Source: Demequina oxidasica
GTDB lineage: Bacteria; Actinomycetota; Actinomycetes; Actinomycetales; Demequinaceae
DNA length: 64,000 bases
NCBI RefSeq assembly: GCF_000975115.1
Contig: NZ_BBRE01000003.1
Coordinates: 124,001-188,000 of the forward strand
Direction: 5' to 3'
Shown here: positions 45,194 through 56,998 of the stretch, in pieces
How positions within the stretch are numbered: the stretch's first letter is position 1
Layout: every line of letters starts with the position of its first letter
Program-made: the position numbers and the translations under genes
Notes under the pieces: generated by a model
Database searches by the model: none
The model's input: only the letters and a program-made list of their open reading frames with translations
What the model was told of the DNA's origin: nothing

Positions 45194-45822
45194 CCTTCTC
45201 CACCCGCCGCTCGGCCGACTATCGAGATCTCGCCCTCCGTGGCCACCGCACCGAGGAAATCGCTCATCGAGTCTTGCGGCACCAAGACGTAAACCGTTTG
45301 CGCAGCGCCTACTGTAAAGGCGGAGTCCTCTTGCTCCACCTGACTGACAATCAGCCCCTCCGCAACTGGAGTCGACACCGGACTACCGTCGTTGCCCGTT
45401 GTCAGCCACACATCTACCACGCTGCCTGACTCAATGTCCTGAGCCAAAGGGTTCTGAGTACGGACTGCCACCGCCCGCACGTCGACTTCCGAAGCCCCCG
45501 TCACGGCATCGGTAGGCAGTAGCTCACCTTCTCCGATCACTCGGGTGACGACCTGCCCCCAGGGTGGGTCGCCCTGAGCGGAGACGTACACGTCAGGTGC
45601 CACTCTCACTCTGGTGACGGCAACATCAGACTCGGAGACCTCCGTGCCAGGAGTCAGCACCTTAATAGCCGTGTAATACGGCTCCGTAGAATCGGACGCC
45701 CGAATGGAAGCCGATACCGCCACGACTGCGACGGCGATAAGCACCAGGCCGATGAGTAGACGCGGGTCGCGCCAAGACGGCCGTTTCAGTCGCCCCGCCA
45801 CGGGACCGGAAGTGCCACTCAT
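45190..45822 (-). CDS. SAF-domain protein, CpaB/RcpC-like
   Basis: A 210-residue protein with one N-terminal helix (LLIGLVLIAVAVVAVSASI, about residues 22-40) and an SAF domain beginning at about 50 (VLTPGTEVSESDVAVTRVRV). A C-terminal beta-rich half contains SGSVVDVWLTTG. CpaB/RcpC proteins shape the Flp pilus channel in Gram-negatives; in actinobacteria such proteins are found with CpaE-like genes, their role untested. The ATG at 45822 follows GGGAG. The stop overlaps the CpaE-like gene. Confidence 0.8.
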   Translation of the reverse strand: MSGTSGPVAGRLKRPSWRDPRLLIGLVLIAVAVVAVSASIRASDSTEPYYTAIKVLTPGTEVSESDVAVTRVRVAPDVYVSAQGDPPWGQVVTRVIGEGELLPTDAVTGASEVDVRAVAVRTQNPLAQDIESGSVVDVWLTTGNDGSPVSTPVAEGLIVSQVEQEDSAFTVGAAQTVYVLVPQDSMSDFLGAVATEGEISIVGRAAGGEG

Positions 45823-45929
45823 GAGATCTCCCTTGACTCGGTTGCCCACCATCTTGCCGGTTTTGTGCGCAAGCGCCAACCGGTTGTGGAAAACGTTGGC
45901 TTGTCTCACCGCCGTGCCACAATGAAGTC

Positions 45930-46136
45930 ATGACGCCACGCTTCCTCCTCCTGACCGATGTACAGGAGATCCTCAACATCAGTTCGCCCCAGGCGTACGC
46001 ACTCGTGCGATCGGGGGACCTCCCCGCGATCCAGGTGGGTGGCCGCGGCCAATGGCGCGTCGAGGCTACCGAGTTAGAGAGCTACATCCAGCGTCAGTAC
46101 GAGGCCGCAAGGTCGCGCATCCCCACCGAGAAGTAG
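45930..46136 (+). CDS. BldC-like MerR/excisionase-family DNA-binding protein
   Basis: A 68-residue single-domain winged helix protein: FLLLTDVQEILNISSPQAYA (first helices), LVRSGDLPAIQVGGRGQWRV (wing) and ELESYIQRQYE. The size and order match BldC/excisionase-type regulators of actinobacteria. It is divergent from the SAF gene with 107 bases between starts, so it may regulate that operon. No phage genes are near, so the excisionase label refers only to fold. Confidence 0.85.
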   Translation: MTPRFLLLTDVQEILNISSPQAYALVRSGDLPAIQVGGRGQWRVEATELESYIQRQYEAARSRIPTEK

Positions 46137-46165
46137 GGCCGACGCAAGCCACATCGCTACGTTCT

Positions 46166-46693
46166 TCACTCGCCCGCGAAGCCTACCGATGTCACCCGCA
46201 CTATCGTGCCGAAAGGGACTACCGTAGTGGTCCGCGCCTTGAGGTTGCCGATCTCGACGTAGTCCGCGCCCACCTGGGCGATCACACCCGGCCAGGTCCC
46301 CGACGTCGTAACAATCACTACCTGCGCTCGGTCCCGCGAGAGCGCCCGCAGCGCGTGGCCCATGGTAAGTCCGCGGGCCACCGCGGAGAGGTCAGCGGCA
46401 CGAACCTTAAGCCCCACCACGGCCACGATCGCGCGAGTCGGAATCCACGACTGGCGACGCTCCTCATTTACTAGGATCCAGGTTGCTGCGACCTCCGTCA
46501 GGAGTCCGGACACCTTCTCGCCATCAGCAAGTGTCACCATCACGGCACACCCGACTCCCGCGGCCAAGCGCGACGCGAAGGGTATTGCGGCACGCTCTCC
46601 ACGGGTGCGTTCTGCCACGTCCGTGGCGAACTGGGCATCCACACCCGCACCCAGTTGGCCCTCGAGGTCGGCAAAGAGGTCATTCCAGCGCAT
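46166..46693 (-). CDS. hypothetical protein, unknown function
   Basis: A 175-residue soluble protein with no recognised domain. It begins MRWNDLFADLEGQLGAGVDA and has mostly beta-rich, well-composed sequence (VMVTLADGEKVSGLLTEVA and VPFGTIVRVTSVGFAGE), which suggests two small beta-barrel modules. Codon use and amino-acid composition are normal for the region. It ends 29 bases from the BldC-like gene (convergent). Confidence 0.75.
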   Translation of the reverse strand: MRWNDLFADLEGQLGAGVDAQFATDVAERTRGERAAIPFASRLAAGVGCAVMVTLADGEKVSGLLTEVAATWILVNEERRQSWIPTRAIVAVVGLKVRAADLSAVARGLTMGHALRALSRDRAQVVIVTTSGTWPGVIAQVGADYVEIGNLKARTTTVVPFGTIVRVTSVGFAGE

Positions 46694-46813
46694 AGGAACA
46701 CGCTACGCCGCCAGCCGTTTCCACAGCCGCATGCCCCACCGATGGACACGCAAAGCATATTAAGGTACATCTAGTAATACCAAAAGACATCAAACGCGAT
46801 GTAAGGACACGAA

Positions 46814-47605
46814 ATGTACCTCTCAGAGAATGACGCCCCCTCCCGCGGTTACACCTGGGCTGCCCGGCTCCTACTTCTCCTCACCTGGCCCGCCGCGTGG
46901 TGGCTCGCCGTGGCAACGCTGGACTCCTGGCGAGCCGTCACCGCACAGCCCCTTGAGGTTGATTCGGCGATGGGAACCGTGGTGACGGCCTTCGGTGCGG
47001 TCACCGCTGCATACCTGGCGTTGAGTTCGGTTCCCCTCCTACTGGCGCGGCGGCGCGGCGCTCATGGGATTCCCCGCTGGCTCGGTCGGTGCACCCCACA
47101 CCTGTGGCGCAAGGTCGTCGGCGTGGCTGTGGGCGGGGCAATTGGCGCATCGATGGCCACCGCGTCCTTCGCCACCGCCACCGATATCACTGATGCGGAG
47201 CCCGATGCCGGGGCAGCCTTCGCGGTCACTTCAGCAGGCTGGGTGGACAGCCCTGGCGCCTCCTCAACCGAGCTTGCGTCCCCGCTGAGCACTGCTAAGG
47301 GAACCCATGCCACGGCAACCTTCTCGACAACGATGCAGCGACTTCAGGACGAGCCGCACGCCAAATCCAACTCCAACTCCAACTCCACGACAAAATCGAA
47401 GCCAACGGTCAAAACCGTCAAGGTACGGCGCGGCGACTCCTTGTGGCTGATCTGCGAAGGACTGCTCCCCGACTCCGCGTCTGAGGCCGACATCGCGCAC
47501 GCGTGGCCATTGTTGTATCGCGCGAACAAGCGGGCGATTGGGGACAACCCCTCGCTCATCTACGCGGGCCAGACTCTCGACGTCCCAGCGGAGTTGCTGT
47601 CATGA
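46814..47605 (+). CDS. membrane protein with C-terminal LysM domain
   Basis: A 263-residue protein with about three hydrophobic segments (near 17-40, 57-78 and 97-120), a Ser/Asn-rich spacer with SNSNSNS, and a LysM-type domain at about 198-260 (VKVRRGDSLWLICEGLL to YAGQTLDVPAELL). LysM binds peptidoglycan, so the domain should face the cell wall. AAGGA precedes the ATG. It overlaps the next gene by four bases. Confidence 0.85.
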   Translation: MYLSENDAPSRGYTWAARLLLLLTWPAAWWLAVATLDSWRAVTAQPLEVDSAMGTVVTAFGAVTAAYLALSSVPLLLARRRGAHGIPRWLGRCTPHLWRKVVGVAVGGAIGASMATASFATATDITDAEPDAGAAFAVTSAGWVDSPGASSTELASPLSTAKGTHATATFSTTMQRLQDEPHAKSNSNSNSTTKSKPTVKTVKVRRGDSLWLICEGLLPDSASEADIAHAWPLLYRANKRAIGDNPSLIYAGQTLDVPAELLS

Positions 47606-48068
47606 CAGCGATGCGCGCCACAGTTGAGCCCGCACAGCCGGCGACCCCCCGTTCGTCGACTGCGACGAGGGCAATTGCGCCTGTTCGGACACCTGCACAG
47701 GGCGACACGGTCAGACGGGCGGACCTTTACGCACGGCGCCGCAAACCATTGGGGGATCCAGCTCCGCTGGCGTGCACAGTGGCGAAAGCCGCTCTCGAGA
47801 CCGTCTTGGGCGCCAGCACCATCGAGTCACTGGTGCGTTGGCTCAGTCCCGAGGTCCGGGAGAGCCTCGCTCAGCAACACTCTCTCGCACGGCGCGCCGG
47901 TAGAATCTCTTCTCCTCCGGTCGCGATCAAACGCGCGCGGGTATGCCGGGTCAGCGCCCGCGCGGCCGAGGTCAGCATCGTCGCCTACTGCGACGGCCGC
48001 GCCCGAGCAATCGCAATGCGATTGGAGGACGCGGCCGGGCGGTGGCTCGTGACGACGATTGAAGTGGG

Positions 48069-48072
<4 letters not shown>
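47602..48072 (+). CDS. Rv3235-family protein (DUF6459-like)
   Basis: A 156-residue protein with an Ala/Pro/Arg/Thr-rich N-terminus (about 1-55) and a conserved C-terminal half ([67 protein letters not shown]). This layout and the location next to secA fit the Rv3235 family of mycobacteria, of unknown function. ATG at 47602 overlaps the LysM gene; an ATG three codons later is also possible. It meets secA tail to tail, overlapping by four bases. Confidence 0.75.
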
Positions 48073-50918
<2,846 letters not shown>

Positions 50919-51047
50919 GAATACTCCAGTCAGGGCGTACGGTTCCGTCAACCATCGTAGGCGCTTCTACAGGTTTCAAGGTGTCGTCTCGCTCACGGCG
51001 TACGCGTTGCCGCCTATGCCGGCCAGATAGACCGCCGGCGCACACGA

Positions 51048-51083
51048 AAGGGCGCATCTCCCCCGCGGGGAAGATGCGCCCTT
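51048..51083 (-). terminator. rho-independent-like terminator after hpf
   Basis: A 12-bp stem, AAGGGCGCATCT (51048-51059) with 51072-51083. The central CCCCGCGGGG also pairs, giving an extended hairpin. It lies 23 bases past the hpf stop on the minus strand and is followed by TTTCG, a short T-run. It separates hpf from secA, so secA probably has its own promoter in the 50919-51047 interval. Confidence 0.8.
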
Positions 51084-51105
51084 GTCGTTACAGGAGGAAC
51101 TGTCG

Positions 51106-51810
51106 TTAGGCGCTCTCGCGCTGGCCATCCTCGACTTTGTCACGCTCAATGGACGTGGGCTCTGCGACCGTGGATTCAAGGTGAATCACGCCGTACGTCC
51201 AGCCTCGTCGACGGTAGACCGCTGACGCGAGTCCGGACTCAATGTCGTGGAACAGGAAGAAGTCGTGTCCCACTAGCTCCATCTGGTCGATCGCGTCGGC
51301 AACCGACATCGGGGCGCCTTCATGGGTTTTTGATCGAATCACGATGGGCGTGCCATCGATCGGCACCTCGCGAGTGTTGCCCTCGGGAGCACCTTCCCAT
51401 GACTCCACGCTGGCCACCTGCTCGTCGGCCTTCGGCTCCTTTGCCGGCATATCAAGTGTCGCTTCGATGTCCGCGATGGGCACGGCGTGCAGCGGCGGCG
51501 TGTTGTTGTGACGGTGCGCCTTGCGCTCGTGTTGCCTGCGTAGTCGCTCGGTCAATCGCGCAACCGCGGCGTCGAGCGCTACCAGGCGATCGTCGGCGGC
51601 GGCCTCGACGCGAACCACCCCGTGGTCGTAGAGAGTGATCTCTATTCGCTCGCGATCAGATGACAGCCGTGGGTTCCGCTCGTGCACCACGTGGACCTCG
51701 GCCCTCGTCGCCTTGGGGGCGAGAGTGTCTACCTTGTCCAACTTATCGAGAATCTTCTGGCGTACGTCTTCAGAAACCTTGGTGTGACGTCCAACAATCG
51801 CGATGTCCAT
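51106..51810 (-). CDS. hpf: long-form ribosome hibernation promoting factor
   Basis: A 234-residue protein. The N-terminal domain (about 1-105, MDIAIVGRHTKVSEDVRQKI) binds the 30S decoding centre, and the C-terminal domain (about 175-225, DQMELVGHDFFLFHDIESG) dimerises to make 100S ribosomes. The two are joined by a His/Arg- and acid-rich linker. The domain order is that of long HPF. It stands between comF and secA as in mycobacteria. Confidence 0.95.
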   Translation of the reverse strand: MDIAIVGRHTKVSEDVRQKILDKLDKVDTLAPKATRAEVHVVHERNPRLSSDRERIEITLYDHGVVRVEAAADDRLVALDAAVARLTERLRRQHERKAHRHNNTPPLHAVPIADIEATLDMPAKEPKADEQVASVESWEGAPEGNTREVPIDGTPIVIRSKTHEGAPMSVADAIDQMELVGHDFFLFHDIESGLASAVYRRRGWTYGVIHLESTVAEPTSIERDKVEDGQRESA

Positions 51811-51883
51811 GTTCGGGTACTCCTTCGTCGATATGAGCGGCTAGCGCTCAGGGCATGATGTCAGCGGCGCGTTCAGCGCCTGC

Positions 51884-52681
51884 TCAATCACCCCCTCTAC
51901 CATCGAAGGTGTCCGACAATTCGTCGGCCTCTGACTCCCACCCTAACCCCACCGAGGGACTCTTGCCTCGCATTGGCGCCGTGGCGAGAGTGAGTCCCGC
52001 ACACACCACTGCTCCGGCAGCCTCGAGTCTGTCTCGAGCCGCCGCCAGCGTCGCGCCCGTGGTCATCACGTCATCGACCAGCACCACCGCTCTGGTGCCA
52101 TCTACCGGGCGGCTCAGTCGCATGGACTGCTGCGCGCCCCGCCACCGTTCACGGGCCGACAGACCCCGCGACTCCGCCCTCCGCATCGTCAAGGCGGGCA
52201 CCGCCACCGCATCGGATCCTGCGGCGCGCCACCGCTGTGCGCAAGCAGTCGCGAGCATGGCGGGCAGATCCACTCCCCGTCGTCGCGTAGATGACCGTCG
52301 CGCAGGCAATGCGATCACTGCGATTCTTTTGGCCGTGGTGATCTCAGCGGCGACGCTGCCGGCTGCGCGCGCCATCGCCTCCTTGAAGAACGAGTCCAGG
52401 TCGCGCCGCTGAGAGTCCTTCCACGCCTCAATCATCAACTGCGGAGAGCCCTCCAGTTCCGCGATCGACCAGACCGCGATCGGCACCTCCCCTAGTCGAT
52501 GCAGCCGCGGCGCATTCTCCTCACTGCGATACGGGTCCTCCCACCATGGCGCCTCGCATTCGTCGCACCACCGCACGTCGTCGCGGCCGCACCCGGGGCA
52601 GCACACCGGCACGATGAGGCGGGCCAGTTCCCGGGCGCCGGTCATTGCGACACTCGATGCGTTGGCGAGGAGGCGGCTCAT
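51884..52681 (-). CDS. comF: ComF-family phosphoribosyltransferase-like protein
   Basis: A 265-residue protein with an N-terminal zinc ribbon (CCPGCG at 27-32, WCDEC) and a C-terminal type I phosphoribosyltransferase fold. The PRPP loop VVLVDDVMTTGAT is complete. ComF proteins act in DNA uptake in competent bacteria; in actinobacteria the gene is conserved next to hpf and lpqB, its role unproven. Positions between lpqB and hpf match the mycobacterial order. Confidence 0.9.
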   Translation of the reverse strand: MSRLLANASSVAMTGARELARLIVPVCCPGCGRDDVRWCDECEAPWWEDPYRSEENAPRLHRLGEVPIAVWSIAELEGSPQLMIEAWKDSQRRDLDSFFKEAMARAAGSVAAEITTAKRIAVIALPARRSSTRRRGVDLPAMLATACAQRWRAAGSDAVAVPALTMRRAESRGLSARERWRGAQQSMRLSRPVDGTRAVVLVDDVMTTGATLAAARDRLEAAGAVVCAGLTLATAPMRGKSPSVGLGWESEADELSDTFDGRGGD

Positions 52682-52797
52682 GCTCCCACTGTGTCAGGCT
52701 GACATCGATGGCTGCCCGTCCGCACCGCTAGCCGCTGGGTGTCTGAGATGCCCCAGGGCCTGTGCACCACGGCTGGTGCGTCGGCCCAGTCTGACCG

Positions 52798-54573
52798 TCA
52801 GCCCGCGTACTCAAGATCCGTGACCTCGATCAGGATTTCTTCCCAGCCTGTTCCGACGCGGGTGCGCACCGAACCGTCCTCTCCCACCGTGGTGAGTGAG
52901 CTCTCTCCCTGGCGCGCCGTAACTGATTTGGCGCCCACGGTGGCGGACTCGAGTACGGTCTCGCCACCAACCGTGGCAATCCAGAGCGATGAGGGCACTT
53001 CCTCCTGCGCCTCACCCAGAATCGCAAAGCTCAGGTCATTGATCCATTGCGCGTCGACGGCGGTCGTGACATCCACTCCAACAGACAGCGGCGAACCGAG
53101 CGTCAGGGGCACGCCTCCCTCGGTCCTCACTACGGCGGCGACCTCCGCGAGTTGCTGGCCGCCTTCGCGCGACAGCACCACCACCCGCGTACCGTCGCGG
53201 GACACCGCGACCGCCTGCACGGTGCGGCCCTCGAGCCACCTCGCGTCAATGTCCGCCTGGTCTCCGCTGGGGCGCACCGCGACAAGCTGCCCCTGGTTCG
53301 CGTTTTCTGCAGTCCACACCCAGCCCTGGCGGTCGTACGACGGCCCAACGAGACGGTTACCGCTGTAAAGCGTCGTATAGTCCATCGCGTTCTCGGGGGG
53401 CGCCAGTTCGGGCGTCATCGGTTCCAGGCTCTCGACGCCACCTCGGAGTGCAGGCGATGCTGCCAGGACAGAGTTGTTCACGAGGAAGGCCGCCATGGCG
53501 CCCCCAAATGAGCGAGCCACATGGCTCGCATTGGCGGGCAGGGACCCTTCAGAGTCCGGCGCCACCCACATCTGAGTGCCGTCCCACGTTCCTAGGCGGG
53601 CGGCCACGATCACCGCCGCATCATTGTCTGGAATCGGAGCGGGGCTGAGCTCGACGCTGCCGTCCCCTCCGAGCGCGACACCACCGGCCGTGACGGTGAC
53701 GGCAACGACGCCGGGCAACGTGGTGAGAGTTCGCGTCAATTGCTCCTGGGCAAGCGCGCGCTGGCCAGGGGTGCCCGCGGACTCGGTATTGAGCTGCACG
53801 GCGGCGATTCCATCCGTCACTACTACGGAGTCGAGCTCAAGCGCGGCACCCGCGGGAAAACCAGTCTTGACCGCACTCGCGAGCCATGGAGACGGCCCGG
53901 CAATCAGTTCCCGCGTCGCCCACGTTGGCCCATTGTTCTGGGGCAGCCAACGCAAGTCAGGCACGATGGTGGTCGAATCCATCGACGCGAAGGCGAGCGG
54001 TACCGGCAAGAAGAGGTGGTCAAAGTTGGCCTGCGCAATGACGGCGCCGTTGTCGAGTTCCGAGATTCGGTATTCGCCATAGGTGTTCTGAACTACTTGG
54101 AAGGTGATCGGCTCACGCGTGCCGTCGGTGGACTCGACCAGCACTCCCGCGCTGTCAACCTCGGCGGCAACAGGAACCGAGTATTGAATGGCGTTGGTGG
54201 CCTCGTCCCAGTCGGGAGTCAACGCGCCGGAGTCAAAAACCAGCACTCGCGTGGAGGGATCCCACTCGTTGCTTGCCTCCGGCGTGAGGTATTCGCGGGC
54301 CACGGAAAAATTCGAGGCGAAGCCCGCGGCCGATGCGGTGAGGAACCCGCTGACGATGGCGATCGGGCTGTCGCCCACCTGGGGCCCCTCGGCGAACGGC
54401 AAGACCGGGTTGGTATCCGGCACCTGGCCGTCGCCCTCTTCGACGGGTCCCGCATCGGGAATGGAAACGCAGCCCGCGAGCGCCAGCGTCGCCGCGGCGA
54501 TTGCTGCCGCCAGGCGTCCCCAGGTGCGGCGCGGACCAAACCGGCGCGCGTCCTCAGTGGTGCGAGCGGTCAT
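52798..54573 (-). CDS. lpqB: lipoprotein LpqB
   Basis: A 591-residue lipoprotein that modulates the MtrAB two-component system at the cell surface. The signal peptide ends with the lipobox LAGC (Cys at about residue 35). A GerMN-type domain lies at about 195-310 (TTLPGVVAVTVTAGGVALGG), followed by a C-terminal beta-propeller-like region. The start overlaps the mtrB stop by four bases, so translation is coupled. Confidence 0.95.
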   Translation of the reverse strand: MTARTTEDARRFGPRRTWGRLAAAIAAATLALAGCVSIPDAGPVEEGDGQVPDTNPVLPFAEGPQVGDSPIAIVSGFLTASAAGFASNFSVAREYLTPEASNEWDPSTRVLVFDSGALTPDWDEATNAIQYSVPVAAEVDSAGVLVESTDGTREPITFQVVQNTYGEYRISELDNGAVIAQANFDHLFLPVPLAFASMDSTTIVPDLRWLPQNNGPTWATRELIAGPSPWLASAVKTGFPAGAALELDSVVVTDGIAAVQLNTESAGTPGQRALAQEQLTRTLTTLPGVVAVTVTAGGVALGGDGSVELSPAPIPDNDAAVIVAARLGTWDGTQMWVAPDSEGSLPANASHVARSFGGAMAAFLVNNSVLAASPALRGGVESLEPMTPELAPPENAMDYTTLYSGNRLVGPSYDRQGWVWTAENANQGQLVAVRPSGDQADIDARWLEGRTVQAVAVSRDGTRVVVLSREGGQQLAEVAAVVRTEGGVPLTLGSPLSVGVDVTTAVDAQWINDLSFAILGEAQEEVPSSLWIATVGGETVLESATVGAKSVTARQGESSLTTVGEDGSVRTRVGTGWEEILIEVTDLEYAG

Positions 54574-56204
54574 GGTTTTACCCCCTCGGCGAAATCAGTG
54601 GACAGCGGCACTCGCTCCCCCACTGTCCCAAACTCTGCCTCACGCAAGACGAGCGGCATCACGGGTTGCTGGCCGAGCCCACGTGAAGTGCGCGGCAACA
54701 TCAGCCTAAAACTAGCGCCGTTGCCGGGCGAACCCCAGGCCTCGAGTTTGCCGTCGTGCAAGGTGGCGTCTTCGCGTGCGATGGAGAGCCCCAGACCGGT
54801 GCCACCCATGGTTCGCGCCCGCGCGGCATCGGCTCGCCAGAATCGATCGAAGACGCGTTCAGCTTGCTGAGGCGTGAGGCCAACGCCGTAGTCACGCACG
54901 ACCAGCCCGACGCCACGCTTGCCCGCCACGACCGCTACGTCGATGGGCTTTCGCTCAGCGTGCTCGACGGCGTTGGACAGCAGGTTACGCACAATTCGGC
55001 TGACGCGAGGGCGATCCATCGAGGCCATGTGCGTCCCCGGCGACATCCATAGCCGAATCTTGACGCCATGGTCCTTGATCGCCGGCAGGATGGCCTCAAT
55101 CTCCTCGCGGACTACGTCGCCAAGGTCGATGCGGTCAAACTCGAGCCTGGCAGCACCAGCGTCGATTCGCGAAATCTCCAGGAGGTCCGCGAGAAGGGTC
55201 TCGAAGCGGTCGAGCTGATTGTTAAGCAGCTCCGCGGACCGCGAGACGTCGGGCGGGAACGTGTCCCGTGCGTCGTACAGGATGTCCGATGCCATGCGGA
55301 CGGTCGTGAGTGGTGTCCGCAGTTCGTGGGAGACGTCGGACACGAACCTACGCTGCAGGCGCGACAACCCCTCCATGCGGGTGATCTGGCGTTGAAGTGA
55401 CTCCGCCATCTCGTTGAAGGTACGCGCGAGCGTCGCCATCTCATCGTTTCCCCGTACCGGCATGCGTTCACTGAGCCGCCCGTCCGCAAGCCGGGATGCC
55501 ACACGGGCCGCCGCGCGCACCGGCCGCACCGCCTGCAGAGTCACCATAAACGCCATGAACACCACCAATGCGACCAGCGCACCTGCACCAAACGCCAGCA
55601 CCTGCTGAATCAGGCTCAGTGTCTCTTGCTCGTCCTCAAGCGAGTAGACAAAATAGAGCTCGTACTCGCCTGCAGACCGGATCTCGAGCGACGAACCCAC
55701 CACCACGCCAGGGACCTCGGTGCCGGGGATCTCAACGAATTGCCACGGCTGAGCAGAGCCTGCCTCGACAGCCTCGCGCATCTCGGGACTCACGACGGTA
55801 GGCGAACTCGAGGTCAGGGTATTCAGAACCAGGTTTGAACTGTTGCCCGGATCCGGCAGCAGCACTAGCCCACGGCCGTCGCCTCCGAGCACCTGGAGCG
55901 CATCGATGGTGTCGTACACCAGAAGTTGCAGTTCTCCCGGTGTCTCCGCAGTGGCGGCATTCATCTGCGCCTGCGCGGCGGTGGAGTCCCGTGCACTCTC
56001 GGCAAGAATCCGCTCCACGCGAGTGTCGACAAGTCCGTCGCGAATCTGACTTGTCAGGTATGCACCAAGCAGTGCCACTGCGCCCAAGCCCACCACGAGC
56101 GTGGTAACCACAAGCCGGAGCATCATTGACCGGCTCCACCTGCGCCACACCCTGCGGGGAGGTCCGACGATGGTCGCCCGGACCGCGCGCGCGGTGACCT
56201 TCAT
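54570..56204 (-). CDS. mtrB: sensor histidine kinase MtrB
   Basis: A 544-residue membrane kinase. Two transmembrane helices (about 25-50 and 200-220) flank an extracellular sensor domain. HAMP at about 220-275 is followed by HisKA with the phosphorylated His in SHELRTPLTTV and by HATPase (NAVEHAERKP, GVGLVVRDYGVGL, GTGLGLSIA). It controls cell-wall homeostasis and division through MtrA. It starts 13 bases after the mtrA stop and overlaps lpqB. Confidence 0.96.
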   Translation of the reverse strand: MKVTARAVRATIVGPPRRVWRRWSRSMMLRLVVTTLVVGLGAVALLGAYLTSQIRDGLVDTRVERILAESARDSTAAQAQMNAATAETPGELQLLVYDTIDALQVLGGDGRGLVLLPDPGNSSNLVLNTLTSSSPTVVSPEMREAVEAGSAQPWQFVEIPGTEVPGVVVGSSLEIRSAGEYELYFVYSLEDEQETLSLIQQVLAFGAGALVALVVFMAFMVTLQAVRPVRAAARVASRLADGRLSERMPVRGNDEMATLARTFNEMAESLQRQITRMEGLSRLQRRFVSDVSHELRTPLTTVRMASDILYDARDTFPPDVSRSAELLNNQLDRFETLLADLLEISRIDAGAARLEFDRIDLGDVVREEIEAILPAIKDHGVKIRLWMSPGTHMASMDRPRVSRIVRNLLSNAVEHAERKPIDVAVVAGKRGVGLVVRDYGVGLTPQQAERVFDRFWRADAARARTMGGTGLGLSIAREDATLHDGKLEAWGSPGNGASFRLMLPRTSRGLGQQPVMPLVLREAEFGTVGERVPLSTDFAEGVKP

Positions 56205-56217
56205 GGCGCGCAGCCAA

Positions 56218-56901
56218 TCAAGAGGTGGGGCCGCCGGCCTTGTATCCCACTCCGCGGATGGTCAGCACGATCTTAGGGTTTTCCGGGTCGAGCTCGACCT
56301 TGGCGCGCAGCCGCTGAATGTGGACGTTGACGAGGCGCGTATCCGCGGCGTGGCGGTAGCCCCAGACGTCCTCGAGCAGCACCTCACGCGTGAATACCTG
56401 GCCCGGCGAACGCGCGAGGGTGACTAACACGTCGAACTCGAGCGGCGTCAGCGGGATCATCTCGCCGTCACGCGTCACGCGGTGACCGGTCACGTCGATT
56501 TCGAGGTCGCCAACCCGCACGATTCCTGGCGCCGCGTTGTCATTGCGGCGCAAGCGCGCACGCACGCGGGCTATCAACTCACGCGGCTTGAATGGCTTGG
56601 GAACGTAGTCATCGGCACCTGACTCAAGACCAAGGACCACGTCCACTGTGTCGGACTTCGCGGTGAGCATGATGATGGGCACACCCGACTCGGCCCGAAT
56701 TTCGCGGCAGATGTCGATTCCGCTCTTGCCCGGCAGCATGAGGTCGAGCAGGACCACATCGGGTTCTTCGGCGCGAAAGATCCCAAGCGCCCGGTCACCG
56801 TGGTCACAAAATACCGTGTCGAAACCGTCGGCTCGCAGCACAATGCCGATCATTTCCGCGACTGCAGGGTCATCGTCGACCACTAAGATTCGAGACGTCA
56901 T
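56218..56901 (-). CDS. mtrA: response regulator MtrA
   Basis: A 227-residue OmpR/PhoB-type regulator. The receiver has acidic DDDP residues, the phospho-acceptor Asp in VVLLDLMLPGKSG, and KPFKPRELIARV. The winged helix C-terminal domain follows (GEMIPLTPLEFDVLV to TIRGVGYKAG). In relatives it governs peptidoglycan-hydrolase genes and DNA replication control. First gene of the mtrA-mtrB-lpqB operon; divergent from the membrane gene at 56999. Confidence 0.97.
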   Translation of the reverse strand: MTSRILVVDDDPAVAEMIGIVLRADGFDTVFCDHGDRALGIFRAEEPDVVLLDLMLPGKSGIDICREIRAESGVPIIMLTAKSDTVDVVLGLESGADDYVPKPFKPRELIARVRARLRRNDNAAPGIVRVGDLEIDVTGHRVTRDGEMIPLTPLEFDVLVTLARSPGQVFTREVLLEDVWGYRHAADTRLVNVHIQRLRAKVELDPENPKIVLTIRGVGYKAGGPTS

Positions 56902-56998
56902 ACAGCCATTATGCCGTCAGAATCGCGGCAGTCCACAGCCACCTGCGTGTTTGTCCCGGCGCCATGGCAAGATAGTCGACGTCAGGGAGGACGTACGA

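Noticed and set aside
45930-46136. Phage excisionase
   Set aside because: The fold is shared with BldC-type regulators, and no phage or integrase genes are nearby.
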